The translations under genes were made by a program, and so were the position numbers. Below the pieces are notes generated by a model. That model searched no databases. It was given only the letters and a program-made list of their open reading frames with translations, and had not been told where the DNA came from. 64,000 bases of DNA, taken from assembly GCF_007992095.1 (NCBI RefSeq), contig NZ_BJZP01000005.1:62001-126000 (forward strand), written 5' to 3'. The stretch is from Paenirhizobium naphthalenivorans. GTDB lineage: Bacteria > Pseudomonadota > Alphaproteobacteria > Rhizobiales > Rhizobiaceae. This document shows positions 35,127-44,368 of this stretch, piece by piece (position 1 is the first letter of the stretch; each line of letters opens with the position of its first letter).

Positions 35127-35316
35127 TTGACTGGAGGTCAATATGAACATCAAGAGCCTTCTTCTCGGCTCCGCTGCAGCTCTCGCTGTAGTATCCGGCG
35201 CACAGGCTGCTGACGCTATCGTTGCAGCTGAACCCGAGCCGATGGAATACGTTCGCGTTTGCGACGCTTTCGGCACCGGCTACTTCTACATCCCCGGCAC
35301 CGAAACCTGCCTGAAG
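35127..35316 (+). repeat. Right arm of the perfect 190-bp inverted repeat (porin 5' ends)
   Basis: It is identical in reverse complement to 34008-34197. The first 15 bases, TTGACTGGAGGTCAA, form a small palindrome that places the ribosome-binding TGGAG in the loop of a 5-bp stem in both genes. Confidence 0.9.
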
Positions 35317-36177
35317 ATCGGCGGCTACGTCCGTGCAGAAATCGACTTCGCAGACAATGGCCGCGGCGTAAAAGATTGGGACATGTGGACCCGCGCCCGT
35401 CTCGAAGTTTCTGCCAAGAACGACTCTGAGCTCGGCACGATCGGTTCCTTCTTCGCCTTCCAGAGCAAGGGCCTGGAAGACTACACCAATGAAGCCTTCA
35501 AGGTTGATGAAGCCTACATCACCGTCGGCGGCTTCAAAGTTGGTTACATGTACAACTACTGGGATACCGGTCTCGCTGGCGAAACCGACGATCTCGGCTC
35601 CAACCTGATCAATGCGATCGGTTACGAGTATTCGTCTGACGCCTTTTCGCTCGGCGTATTCGTCGATGAGATCAACGGCACCTATGCTGACTGGACCCCG
35701 ACCTTCAATGGTTCGTACGGCGACAACGACAGCATCGGTGTAGAAGCTCAGCTTTCCGGCACCTTCGGCGTTGTCAACGCCGCCCTGCTCGGCGCTTACG
35801 ACTTCGCTCGCGAAGACGGTGCTGTTCGTCTGCTGGTCAATGCTGAAATCGGCCCGGGCACGCTCGGCGTAGCTGGTATCTATTCTTCGGGCGTCAACGC
35901 ATATTACGACCTGGCAGAATGGACGATCGCGGCTTCGTACTCCGCAAAGCTGACCGACAAGCTGACTCTGACCCCCGGTGCCCAGTACTTCTGGAACTAC
36001 GGTCTTGCTGACGCCAACGGCGACTTCACCGGCAGCAACGATGCTTGGACCGCTGGTCTGACCATGGACTACGCTCTGGCTCAGGGCTTGGCTGTGAAGA
36101 CCACTGTCAACTACTTCGATGCAGACAACACCGACGGCGAGTGGAGCGGCTTCGTTCGCCTGCAGCGTTCGTTCTAA
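35143..36177 (+). CDS. Porin (RopA-like, Porin_2 family), copy B
   Basis: This 344-residue outer-membrane porin shares its signal peptide and first 58 residues with copy A. Later segments are also near-identical (FKVGYMYNYWDTGLAGETDDLGSN versus the A form), while loops such as ADWTPTFNGSYGDND differ. The C-terminus WSGFVRLQRSF ends in Phe. Codon bias is extreme, indicating high expression. Loop changes between copies probably alter permeability or phage/antibody recognition. It ends with two tandem hairpins. Confidence 0.93.
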   Translation: MNIKSLLLGSAAALAVVSGAQAADAIVAAEPEPMEYVRVCDAFGTGYFYIPGTETCLKIGGYVRAEIDFADNGRGVKDWDMWTRARLEVSAKNDSELGTIGSFFAFQSKGLEDYTNEAFKVDEAYITVGGFKVGYMYNYWDTGLAGETDDLGSNLINAIGYEYSSDAFSLGVFVDEINGTYADWTPTFNGSYGDNDSIGVEAQLSGTFGVVNAALLGAYDFAREDGAVRLLVNAEIGPGTLGVAGIYSSGVNAYYDLAEWTIAASYSAKLTDKLTLTPGAQYFWNYGLADANGDFTGSNDAWTAGLTMDYALAQGLAVKTTVNYFDADNTDGEWSGFVRLQRSF

Positions 36178-36228
36178 TAAGATCTCCTGATCTTATAGGG
36201 AAAGCCCGGTCGCAAGACCGGGCTTTTT
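36178..36228 (+). terminator. Tandem hairpins ending the porin B transcript
   Basis: TAAGATC-TCCT-GATCTTA (36178-36195) is followed by AAAGCCCGGTC-GCAA-GACCGGGCTTT (36201-36226) and TT. The second is a textbook intrinsic terminator with a GNRA tetraloop. Confidence 0.9.
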
Positions 36229-36347
36229 CCGTTTGCGCGGACGGTGGTCGGTGAGCTGTTGCCGGACGAGCGGCGCTAAGCGTCAAGGCGTGCTCGGTCG
36301 ATCAGCTGCGGCTTGCGGAATCCGCTTTGCTCAAGGCGCGGCCTCGC

Positions 36348-37235
36348 TCAATTCAACGCGGTTGTGAGAAAGCCCGCGATCCGCGTCGGAATATCGTCCA
36401 GATGCAGGATGGGGGCATGTCCCTGGCCCTTGGCGGTGAGCGATACCATGCCGGGGTGCCGTACCGCCATTTCGCCCAGTGTCTCAGGTGAGAGAAGACG
36501 GGAGGCATCGCCGCGGATGGCCATCAGGGGAGTGGAGGCAAGAGCGTCGAAGTTCTGCCAGAGGTCAGGAAGTGGCTGTTCCAGATCCGCACCGACAAAA
36601 TGTGCGGCGATCGCCGGGTCGAAGTCGGCGACGATTCTCCCGTCGGCCTCGCGGTAGATCGCCTGCGCGAGATCGCGCCAGTCTTGCGGCTCTAGCGCCG
36701 AAAAGGCGGACCCGTGGATTGCGCGCAAGACAGTGGCCGCCTCATCCAGATCCGTCGGTGGCCGTTGCTCGTGTCCGAGGTAGGCCTGGATCTGTTTCAG
36801 GCCTTCTTTCTCGATCACCGGTCCTATGTCGTTGAGGATAACGGCCGCGAGGCGGTCAGGATGGCTGACGGCCAGCAGATGCAGGATCAATCCGCCGCGT
36901 GACGTGCCGATGAAGGCGGCGCGGTCGATGCCAAGGTCGTCGAGGACATTTACAACATCCTGCGCCTCTATGGGGAGCGTGTAGTGGCTCTTGTCCGGGT
37001 CGCGACCGGACCTGCCGCGCCCGCGTGAGTCGATCGCGATGACCTTGAAGGCGGTATCGCCACGCGAAAGCAGGACGGCGAGTTGGTGAAAGTCGCGGGT
37101 GTTGCGGGTTAGACCTGGCAGGCAGACGACGGGTACCCCGGTCAGTTCGTCACCGTAGATACGCACATAGAGCGAAAGATCATCAGTTGTCTGAACGAAG
37201 CGCTCGGTGAAACCCTCATTATAGCCTGCCGTCAT
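36348..37235 (-). CDS. Alpha/beta-fold hydrolase
   Basis: This 295-residue protein has LPGLTRNTRDF (oxyanion region) near residue 40, a nucleophile elbow GTSRGG with Ser near 110, an acidic residue in LMAIRGDASRLL, and a terminal His in GQGHAPIL. RGRGRSGRD is typical of the haloalkane-dehalogenase/esterase-like group. AGGAGGATGTG precedes the ATG at 37235. The substrate is unknown. It is followed downstream by the porin B terminator and preceded by slt in the same direction, about 60 nt apart. Confidence 0.87.
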   Translation of the reverse strand: MTAGYNEGFTERFVQTTDDLSLYVRIYGDELTGVPVVCLPGLTRNTRDFHQLAVLLSRGDTAFKVIAIDSRGRGRSGRDPDKSHYTLPIEAQDVVNVLDDLGIDRAAFIGTSRGGLILHLLAVSHPDRLAAVILNDIGPVIEKEGLKQIQAYLGHEQRPPTDLDEAATVLRAIHGSAFSALEPQDWRDLAQAIYREADGRIVADFDPAIAAHFVGADLEQPLPDLWQNFDALASTPLMAIRGDASRLLSPETLGEMAVRHPGMVSLTAKGQGHAPILHLDDIPTRIAGFLTTALN

Positions 37236-37298
37236 CACATCCTCCTGCTCGACGAGAGGATGAAAGCTAGCCCAGTTCCCGCTCTGTCCAAAGAGGCT

Positions 37299-39362
37299 TC
37301 AACGACCGAAACGCAAATCGGCGACGATGTCGGTCTTCTGGCCGAGTCGACTCTTGTAGATTTGGTAGTTCTCCATGATCCGCTGGACGTAATTGCGGGT
37401 CTCGGGGAAGGGGATGCGCTCGATCCAGTCGACGACATCATCGATCGGCAGTCCTCGCGGGTCGCCGTAGCGGGAAATCCACTCGGGAACACGCTTCGGG
37501 CCGGCATTATAGGCGATGAAGGTCAGAACATAGGAGCCGCCGAAGGCGTCGATCTGCTCGCCAAGATAGTGCGCGCCCAGCGTAGCATTGTAAGCGGCAT
37601 CGCGTGTGAGCTTTTCCGGTGCGAAGGCCAGTCCATGACGCTTGGCAACCGCTTTCGCCGTGCCCGGCATGAGTTGCAGCAGGCCACGGGCATCGGCCGG
37701 CGACACGGCCGCCGGATTGAAGGCGCTCTCCTGGCGGGCGATCGCATAGGCGAGTGCCTTGCCCGAGCCGGCGATATTGGCGGTTGCTGGTATCACACCG
37801 ATCGGGAAGGCGAGGGCAGGCACGTCGATGCCCCGAGCAAAAGCGATCTTGCCGATCTGCAGCGAGAGGTGGTGGTCTCCGGATTTCTCCGCCTTGGCGG
37901 TCAGAAGGGCGAGTTCGCCCGGCCGGTCGAGTTGCTCGGCAAGCGCCCGATAGAGACTTTCGGCGCGCCAGCCGTGGCCCGCCGCCTCGAAACGCGCGAT
38001 CGCCTGGACGGCTTCGCGGGCCGCGAAATTCTGGCGGTCCTCGTTGCTCGGCATCGGGTAGGGGATGTCGAGCCGGTCGTGCTTCAGACGCGCGGCGGCA
38101 AGCTGCCCATAGAAGGTGCTGGCGAAACGCGAGGCCTTGGTGAAATAGTCCTGCGCCTTGCCGTCACCGCTGACCTCCGAGGCGCGGCCGAGCCAGTACC
38201 AGGCGCGGGAGGCGGAAATCGGCTTGCTCGAGCTTTGCAGAATCTTGCGGAAATGGCCGGCGGCAAGCGCCGGATCGTTGAGTCCGCGCAACGCATACCA
38301 GCCTGCATGAAACTCGGCATCGGCCACATCGACGGACGAGGTGGCAAAATGACCGGCAGCTATCTTGTAGGCCGCCTGGAACTCGCCGCGGTCGGCGAGG
38401 CCCCGCGCGACAATTCGCTGCTCGTTCCACCATTCGCTGGTGTTGACCAGCTTTGCCGGATCGTTCGGCGCCTTGGCGATCAACTTTGCCGCTTCGTCAA
38501 ACTTGTCCTGCCTGCGCAATTGTTCGATGCGGGCGAAGAGATAAGCAGGATCGGCTTGCCAGCTCGGATCGACAGCCTGAAGCAGTGCGGCTGCCTTTGA
38601 CGATCTGGAGAGTACCGCGGACCAGGCGTTGTAGAGCGACTGCGCATTGCCCAGGTTTGAAAAGCGCTTCGCCTGCGTCATCCGGCCACGATAGAGGAGA
38701 TAATCCATGCGGGCCTTGTGGTCGGCAGGCGTCAGCAGGCCGGCGAATTCATCGAGGATACGGTCTTCCATCGCCGTGTCGAGCACATCCCCGCGCCACA
38801 GTCCGCGCAGCAACCGTGCCGCCTGGCTCTTCTCGCCGGTGGCGACGAGCGCGCGCGCGAGGATGACCGTGCCTTCGGTGGTTTCGGGCGAGGTGGGACC
38901 GAAGGCGGCGATCACGTCGGCGGCCGGCGGGTTTTCACGATAGAGCGCGCGCTCGGAATTGGCGCGGAAAGCCTTGAGACCCGGCCAGCCCTTCAGTTCG
39001 CGTTGCGCGGCGGCGATTTCCGATGAGGGAATGTCCCGCATCCCTGAGACCGCGATCGACCAAGTCAGCATGTGCCGGTCAAGGCCGTCCGGCATACTGT
39101 CGCGGATGGCGAGCGCCTCGGCGGCTTTCTTGTCTGATAGCGCGTCGAGCCCCGCCTTGAGCGCTTGGCTTGCCGCGAGGATGGGGGCGGAGCGGGGAAT
39201 ACCTCCGGTCACCTCCGGCGAGGGGGCGGAGGCGCCGACCGAAGATAGGGCGGGCTTGGGTGAGGGTACGGGAACGGTGGCGGGCGCCGCGGCCTGGCCA
39301 GCGCTCGACAGCGCCACCAGCCCGAAACCAAAGGTGGATGCCAGAAGAAGGGTTTTCCTCAT
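37299..39362 (-). CDS. slt: Soluble lytic murein transglycosylase (Slt70-like)
   Basis: This 687-residue periplasmic enzyme has a signal peptide MRKTLLLASTFGFGLVALSS, a long superhelical (alpha-toroid) region of about 450 residues, and a C-terminal SLT domain with ARQESAFNPAAVSPADARGL (catalytic Glu) and LMPGTAK, then FIAYNAGPKRV. It cleaves peptidoglycan to 1,6-anhydromuramoyl products during growth and recycling. Earlier in-frame starts exist (39389, with GGAGGT directly abutting it); 39362 is chosen because the signal peptide begins there. It is divergent from dapA. Confidence 0.9.
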   Translation of the reverse strand: MRKTLLLASTFGFGLVALSSAGQAAAPATVPVPSPKPALSSVGASAPSPEVTGGIPRSAPILAASQALKAGLDALSDKKAAEALAIRDSMPDGLDRHMLTWSIAVSGMRDIPSSEIAAAQRELKGWPGLKAFRANSERALYRENPPAADVIAAFGPTSPETTEGTVILARALVATGEKSQAARLLRGLWRGDVLDTAMEDRILDEFAGLLTPADHKARMDYLLYRGRMTQAKRFSNLGNAQSLYNAWSAVLSRSSKAAALLQAVDPSWQADPAYLFARIEQLRRQDKFDEAAKLIAKAPNDPAKLVNTSEWWNEQRIVARGLADRGEFQAAYKIAAGHFATSSVDVADAEFHAGWYALRGLNDPALAAGHFRKILQSSSKPISASRAWYWLGRASEVSGDGKAQDYFTKASRFASTFYGQLAAARLKHDRLDIPYPMPSNEDRQNFAAREAVQAIARFEAAGHGWRAESLYRALAEQLDRPGELALLTAKAEKSGDHHLSLQIGKIAFARGIDVPALAFPIGVIPATANIAGSGKALAYAIARQESAFNPAAVSPADARGLLQLMPGTAKAVAKRHGLAFAPEKLTRDAAYNATLGAHYLGEQIDAFGGSYVLTFIAYNAGPKRVPEWISRYGDPRGLPIDDVVDWIERIPFPETRNYVQRIMENYQIYKSRLGQKTDIVADLRFGR

Positions 39363-39583
39363 GTCGATTGCCCGCTGGAAAATGCGCATACCTCCATTAG
39401 CCATTCGCGAGATTAACGAAATCTTGCCGAAAGGGCAGAAATACCTCGAATGAAGGGACGCAAAACCGTCATAAAAGCCCGGTACCTCGGCTTGTCGCGC
39501 CCCTATGTCCCAAGTATTGTGCGCGCGTTGTAGCCAAGGAATACGGCCGAAGCATGGATGCCGGCCCTGAGGAGTTTTACTGC

Positions 39584-40468
39584 ATGTTCCAGGGATCTAT
39601 TCCCGCGCTCGTCACGCCCTTCACCGAAACCGGTGCGGTCGACGAGAAAGCCTTTGCCGCCCATGTGGAGTGGCAGATCGCCGAGGGCTCGAGCGGCCTG
39701 GTGCCGGTCGGCACCACCGGCGAATCGCCGACGCTCTCCCATGCGGAGCACAAACGGGTCATCGAACTGTGCATCGAGGTGGCGAAGAAGCGCGTGCCGG
39801 TGATCGCGGGTGCAGGATCCAACAATACCAAGGAAGCGATCGAACTTGCCGCTCATGCCGAAAGCGTTGGCGCCGATGCGCTCCTGATCGTCACACCCTA
39901 TTATAACAAGCCGACGCAGAAGGGCCTCTTCGCCCATTTCGCCGCGGTTGCCGATGCGGTGAAACTGCCGATCTTCATCTACAATATCCCAGGCCGCTCC
40001 GTCGTCGACATGAGCCCGGAGACCATGGGCGCGCTTGCCAAGGCCCATAAGAACATCGTCGGCGTGAAGGATGCGACGGGCAAACTGGAGCGCGTTTCCG
40101 ACCAGCGCATCACTTGCGGCAACGATTTCATCCAGCTTTCGGGAGAGGATGCCACCGCGCTCGGCTTCAACGCTCATGGCGGGGTCGGCTGCATTTCGGT
40201 GACGGCCAATGTCGCGCCGAAACTCTGTGCCGAACTCCAGGCGGCGACACTGGCCGGCGACTACAAGAAGGCGCTCGCATTTCAGGATCGCCTGATGCCG
40301 TTGCACAAGGCGATCTTCATGGAACCGGGCGTTTGCGGTGCGAAATATGCGCTGTCGCGCATCGGCCGTATGAACCGGGTGGTACGTCTGCCGCTTCTGT
40401 CGGCCCTCGAGCCGACAACGGAAGCTGCGATCGACGCGGCGCTGACGCACGCTGGCCTTCTCGGCTGA
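39584..40468 (+). CDS. dapA: 4-hydroxy-tetrahydrodipicolinate synthase
   Basis: This 294-residue TIM-barrel aldolase has the N-terminal signature [18 protein letters not shown], the active-site tyrosine segment [13 protein letters not shown], the proton-relay [11 protein letters not shown], and the Schiff-base lysine in [13 protein letters not shown]. It condenses pyruvate with aspartate semialdehyde in lysine/diaminopimelate synthesis. Length is standard. The ATG at 39584 follows GAGGAGTTTTACTGC. It is separated from smpB by a terminator. Confidence 0.96.
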   Translation: MFQGSIPALVTPFTETGAVDEKAFAAHVEWQIAEGSSGLVPVGTTGESPTLSHAEHKRVIELCIEVAKKRVPVIAGAGSNNTKEAIELAAHAESVGADALLIVTPYYNKPTQKGLFAHFAAVADAVKLPIFIYNIPGRSVVDMSPETMGALAKAHKNIVGVKDATGKLERVSDQRITCGNDFIQLSGEDATALGFNAHGGVGCISVTANVAPKLCAELQAATLAGDYKKALAFQDRLMPLHKAIFMEPGVCGAKYALSRIGRMNRVVRLPLLSALEPTTEAAIDAALTHAGLLG

Positions 40469-40495
40469 GGCTTTCTCGGCTTTGATACGAAGAGC

Positions 40496-40527
40496 GCCGG
40501 GCGGCATTCCGCCCGGCTTCTTTTTTT
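40496..40527 (+). terminator. Intrinsic terminator between dapA and smpB
   Basis: GCCGGGCGG-CATT-CCGCCCGGC (40496-40517) is followed by TTCTTTTTTT. It is a strong classical terminator, so smpB must have its own promoter in the next 95 nt. Confidence 0.9.
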
Positions 40528-40621
40528 GCCGTGGCCACTATATTACATAGGGAAGACAAGAGCCGGACGGATGCCCGCCGCCCGGCCAACAACAAGCATT
40601 CCGGGCGGATCGGATCACACT

Positions 40622-41101
40622 ATGGCACCCAGAGGCAGCCAGCGCACCGTCAACAAGATCGTCGCGGAAAACCGCAAGGCCCGCTTCAATTACGAGATCA
40701 TCGACACCTACGAGGCCGGTATTCAACTGACTGGCACGGAGGTTAAGTCGCTGCGCGAGGGCAAGGCAAACATCGCCGAATCCTATGCCTCGGACGAGGG
40801 CGACGAGATCTGGCTGATCAACTCGCATCTGCCGGAATATCTCCAGGCCAACCGCTTCAACCATGAGCCCCGCCGCCGCCGCAAGCTGCTTCTGAACAAG
40901 CGTGAGATCAATCGCCTGCGCACAGCGATCAATCGCGAGGGTATGACGCTCGTGCCGCTCAAGATCTATTTCAACGAGAAGGGGCGGGCCAAGCTCGAAC
41001 TGGCGCTGGCCAAGGGCAAGAAGCTGCACGACAAGCGCGAGACGGAGAAGGAGCGCGACTGGAACCGGCAGAAGTCGCGGCTCTTGAAAACGGGCGGTTG
41101 A
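40622..41101 (+). CDS. smpB: SsrA-binding protein SmpB
   Basis: This 159-residue protein binds tmRNA for ribosome rescue. Diagnostic segments are [39 protein letters not shown] and the basic C-terminal tail [18 protein letters not shown] that enters the mRNA channel. Start at [21 protein letters not shown]; longer in-frame extensions into the terminator are rejected. The tmRNA gene itself is not in this window. The DUF3830 gene follows after 2 nt. Confidence 0.96.
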   Translation: MAPRGSQRTVNKIVAENRKARFNYEIIDTYEAGIQLTGTEVKSLREGKANIAESYASDEGDEIWLINSHLPEYLQANRFNHEPRRRRKLLLNKREINRLRTAINREGMTLVPLKIYFNEKGRAKLELALAKGKKLHDKRETEKERDWNRQKSRLLKTGG

Positions 41102-41103
41102 GC

Positions 41104-41520
41104 ATGGTGGAGTTGCTGAAGGTCAGCGTTGGTCCGTTTGTCTTCACCGCGCGGTTCGAGTTGGAAAAGGCGCCCGAGACCTGCCGGATCTTCAAGACGT
41201 TCCTGCCATTCACCAACCAGACGATCCATTCGCGCTGGAGCGGCGAGGCGGTCTGGGTGCCGCTCGGCGATTTCCAGTTCGGCGCCGGCTTTGAGAATCA
41301 CACTTGCCATCCCTCGCGCGGCGACATCCTGCTTTATCCCGGTGGCCATAGCGAAACAGAGCTGCTGTTCGCCTATGGCAGCTCGTCCTTCGCCAGCAAG
41401 ATGGGGTCGCTGGCGGGCAATCATTTCCTGACGGTGGTCGAGGGGCGAGAGCAGTTGGAAGAAATGGGCCGCAGGGTGTTGTGGCGTGGCGCCCAACCGA
41501 TCCGTTTCGAAGCTCTTTGA
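41104..41520 (+). CDS. DUF3830 (cyclophilin-like) protein
   Basis: This 138-residue protein has the DUF3830 pattern: FTARFELEKAPETC, then IHSRWSGEAVWVPLGDF, GFENHTCHPSRGDILLYPGG, and a C-terminal GRRVLWRGAQPI. The family adopts a cyclophilin-like barrel; its activity is not established. It begins 2 nt after smpB and is probably cotranscribed with it. That pairing is not obviously functional. Confidence 0.83.
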   Translation: MVELLKVSVGPFVFTARFELEKAPETCRIFKTFLPFTNQTIHSRWSGEAVWVPLGDFQFGAGFENHTCHPSRGDILLYPGGHSETELLFAYGSSSFASKMGSLAGNHFLTVVEGREQLEEMGRRVLWRGAQPIRFEAL

Positions 41521-41599
41521 TGGACCGCGCCCTTGGGGCGCGGCCGTTTGACACTGAGAGGGACAGGCTCAGCCGGGGCTTCGCCTGCCGGCCTCAAGG

Positions 41600-43114
41600 C
41601 TATGCGGCGTAGCGCGGACGGTAGTCCTGCGACTGCCGCTGCATGGCGATTTCCTTTGATATGGTGAAGCGCGAGACGAGCTTCGTCAGGTCATGCGAGA
41701 CCTCAAGCAACGCATGGGTCGAGGCGTTGGTTTCCTCCACCATGGCGGCATTCTGCTGGGTCATCTGGTCCATGCTATTGATTGCCGCGTTGATCTCGCT
41801 GATGCCAGCCGACTGCTCCTGCGAAGATGTGCTGATTGCGGCGATATGGCCGTTGATCGTATGCACCTGCTGGCCGATCGTGCTCAAAGCTTCGCCGGTC
41901 TTGTTCACAAGCGATACGCCGCGTGCGACATCCTGCGACGCGCGATCGATCAGCGTCTTGATCTCCTTGGCGGCCGCGGCAGAGCGCTGGGCAAGCTCAC
42001 GCACTTCCTGGGCAACGACAGCAAAGCCACGCCCGCTTTCGCCGGCACGCGCCGCCTCAACGCCGGCATTGAGAGCCAGCAGATTGGTCTGGAAAGAGAT
42101 CTCGTCGATCACGCTGATGATATGGGTGATCTTCTTGGAGGACGCTTCGATGTCGCCCATGGCTTCGACCGCCTGATCGACGACCTTGCCGGAGCGTACC
42201 GCTTCCTCAGCGGAGGCGATGATTGCCACGCGCGCTTCCTGGGTGCGCAATTCCGTCTGCTTGGACACCGTGGTGATCTGTTCGAGCGCGGCTGCTGTTT
42301 CTTCCAGTGCCGCCGCCTGCTGCTCCGTGCGCTTGGCCATCTCGTCTGTCGCGGAGGTCAGTTCCCGGGTGTTCGACGCGGTGCGCAAGGCTTCGGTGTA
42401 GATTTCCGAGAAGGCGGAGCCGAGAGCATTGACCGCCGAGTTGAAATTGTTGCGCAGACTGTCGAACTTGGGCGCAAGTTCCTTGTCGATTGTCGCCGTC
42501 AGGTCGCCAGTGCAGAGCCGGTCGAGGGCCTGACCGAGAGCCCCCAGCGCCACTTCCTGCTCATGCTCCAACTGTTGACGTTCCTCCTCCGCGCGAGAAC
42601 GCTGTTCGGCCAGAGCATCGAGATAGACCGAAATCGAATAGTCCATGTCCAGCATGGCGGCCTTGACGATCGTCGTGAGGTTCTCCGCGAGCCGTTTTGC
42701 CTTGCGCCCCTGCATGAAGCCGCGCAGCTCGTCGGTGATCACGTCCTCCATGATCCCCTCGAGCACCAGCGCGTAACCGCCTATATACCAGCGGGGCTCG
42801 AGGCCGAGGCGCGCATGGGTGCGGCCGATGGCGGAGACGGCCTCCACATAGTGATTGTCCAGCTTGCCGGAGCTGATCAGCGACCAGTGAGCCTCCTGCT
42901 TCTGCTTGGCATGGGCGATATGCGCATCGCTGGCGAAGAAGCGCGCCGTCTCCGGATGCGACTTGGTCCGCGCATAGAATTTGTCGAGTGAGGGGCCTAT
43001 GGCGGTTTTGATGAGAGGCTGAAGGCTGGCAAGGCGCTCACGCTGTTCGGTATCGAGGCCAAGGAAATGCAGGCGTTCGTTGAGCTGGGAGGCGGAGCGG
43101 TAAAGGTCGGTCAT
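41600..43114 (-). CDS. Globin-coupled (HemAT-like) soluble chemoreceptor
   Basis: This 504-residue methyl-accepting protein has no membrane helices. The N-terminal 175 residues form a protoglobin sensor: AIGRTHARLGLEPRWYIGGY contains the proximal-histidine pattern of HemAT. A linker with a HAMP-like segment (GALGQALDRLCTGDLTATI) leads to an MCP signalling domain with the hairpin tip EISFQTNLLALNAGVEAARAGESGRGFAVVA. No CheR-binding pentapeptide is present at the C-terminus. It probably senses oxygen or another gas/haem ligand and signals to CheA. Confidence 0.9.
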   Translation of the reverse strand: MTDLYRSASQLNERLHFLGLDTEQRERLASLQPLIKTAIGPSLDKFYARTKSHPETARFFASDAHIAHAKQKQEAHWSLISSGKLDNHYVEAVSAIGRTHARLGLEPRWYIGGYALVLEGIMEDVITDELRGFMQGRKAKRLAENLTTIVKAAMLDMDYSISVYLDALAEQRSRAEEERQQLEHEQEVALGALGQALDRLCTGDLTATIDKELAPKFDSLRNNFNSAVNALGSAFSEIYTEALRTASNTRELTSATDEMAKRTEQQAAALEETAAALEQITTVSKQTELRTQEARVAIIASAEEAVRSGKVVDQAVEAMGDIEASSKKITHIISVIDEISFQTNLLALNAGVEAARAGESGRGFAVVAQEVRELAQRSAAAAKEIKTLIDRASQDVARGVSLVNKTGEALSTIGQQVHTINGHIAAISTSSQEQSAGISEINAAINSMDQMTQQNAAMVEETNASTHALLEVSHDLTKLVSRFTISKEIAMQRQSQDYRPRYAA

Positions 43115-43490
43115 TGCAATAGCCCATAAAATTTAGGGGGGAGGCGGAGCGGTCGTGCAGATAGCCCGCGCCCGGACGAGAGTAAATCGCCGCCGGAGCG
43201 CCGATGGCTGACGCGATTAACGGAGCATGAAGTATTAGACGTAAATTGATGAAGGGAATGATAATGATCAAATATACGGCCGTGCGACCTTATAGCTGTC
43301 GCTGAGCCGGCAAGGAAAACCGTGCTGCCACGGCCTGCGGCAATGGCGTTTTGTTGCCGGGGAAGTGAACTACCGCAACGTTTCCCAATTGTTGCGTTTT
43401 TCCGGCACCGTCTTTCACTGTCTTGAGGCCCCGGATGTGGGCACTGTCAAATGCGGGGCATCGGCGCTCTTTGTGGGGCGCTTCGCGCAA
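43115..43490. other. 376-bp non-coding stretch
   Basis: It holds the upstream region of the chemoreceptor gene and the end of the NYN gene. I see no gene with a ribosome site and no obvious RNA. The chemoreceptor start has no clear Shine-Dalgarno. Confidence 0.4.
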
Positions 43491-44072
43491 TCAGCCGTCC
43501 GTGTCGCCGGAGGGCGCTGGCTCAACCTGGCGCACGGGACGCTCGCTCGGATCGCGGCCGATTTCGGCCTTGAGTGAGATCAGGTCGATGAAGTGATCCG
43601 ACTGTCGGCGCAGGTCGTCGGCGATCATCGGCGGTTGCGTCGCCATGGTGGAGACGACGGACACCTTGCGGCCCTTGCGCTGCAGCGCCTCGACCAGAGT
43701 GGTGAAGTCGCCATCGCCCGAGAAGATGACCAGGTGGTCGACTGTCTCCGATTGTTCCATGGCATCGATGGCAAGTTCGATGTCCATATTCCCCTTGACC
43801 TTGCGGCGCCCCATCGAGTCGGTAAACTCTTTGGCCGGCTTGGTGATGACCTTATAGCCATTATAGTCGAGCCAATCGATCAGAGGGCGGATCGAGGAGT
43901 ACTCCTGATCCTCGATCAATGCCGTGTAATAGTAGGCGCGCAGCAGGTAGCCGCGTTTCTGGAATGCCTTGAGTAGTTTGCGATAGTCGATGTCGAAACC
44001 GAGGCTCTTGGACGCCGCGTAGAGGTTCGCACCGTCGATGAAGAGCGCGATCTTTTCTCGGGGGTCAAACAT
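43491..44072 (-). CDS. NYN (LabA/DUF88) domain protein
   Basis: This 193-residue protein has a PIN-like NYN fold: FIDGANLYAASKSLGF at the start supplies the first acidic residue, KGNMDIELAIDAM the second pair, and VIFSGDGDFTTLVEAL the third, the metal-binding acidic cluster of predicted ribonucleases. The C-terminal 30 residues are polar. AAAGGATATTCTCACG precedes the ATG. It is divergent from rpoZ with an AT-rich leader containing a terminator-like hairpin. Substrate RNA is unknown. Confidence 0.88.
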   Translation of the reverse strand: MFDPREKIALFIDGANLYAASKSLGFDIDYRKLLKAFQKRGYLLRAYYYTALIEDQEYSSIRPLIDWLDYNGYKVITKPAKEFTDSMGRRKVKGNMDIELAIDAMEQSETVDHLVIFSGDGDFTTLVEALQRKGRKVSVVSTMATQPPMIADDLRRQSDHFIDLISLKAEIGRDPSERPVRQVEPAPSGDTDG

Positions 44073-44110
44073 CGTGAGAATATCCTTTTGTTACAAAAGT
44101 AATTAGTGAT

Positions 44111-44142
44111 AAAAGGCAATCAAATCAAAACCTTGCCTTTTT
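44111..44142. promoter_or_regulatory. Terminator-like hairpin in the NYN leader
   Basis: AAAAGGCAA (44111-44119) pairs with TTGCCTTTT (44133-44141), a 9-bp stem with a 13-nt loop, and T-runs follow on either strand. It lies 39 nt upstream of the NYN start in a region between divergent genes where no upstream transcript needs ending, so an attenuator or small-RNA end is possible. Confidence 0.5.
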
Positions 44143-44368
44143 ACTCATGAATATGTCACTTAAATTATGAAATATTCATATAAGTTTTATCTAGGACAGG
44201 GAAGTTGATATTCCAAGCACGCATAGGTTGAATATTGTGCCTTTTGAATGTGTTTTGGCTGGTTATGGTCGCGAACGCCGGCCTTAAACGACGAAAAACT
44301 TGAATTTGCCTTCCATTGATTGTATCGGGCTGCTAAATCCTTAAATTCCCGAGCGCAAAGGACAGGCA

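Noticed and set aside
35122..35127. TATAAT just upstream of porin B
   Set aside because: No -35 at 17 nt and the transcript would have only a 9-nt leader; probably chance.
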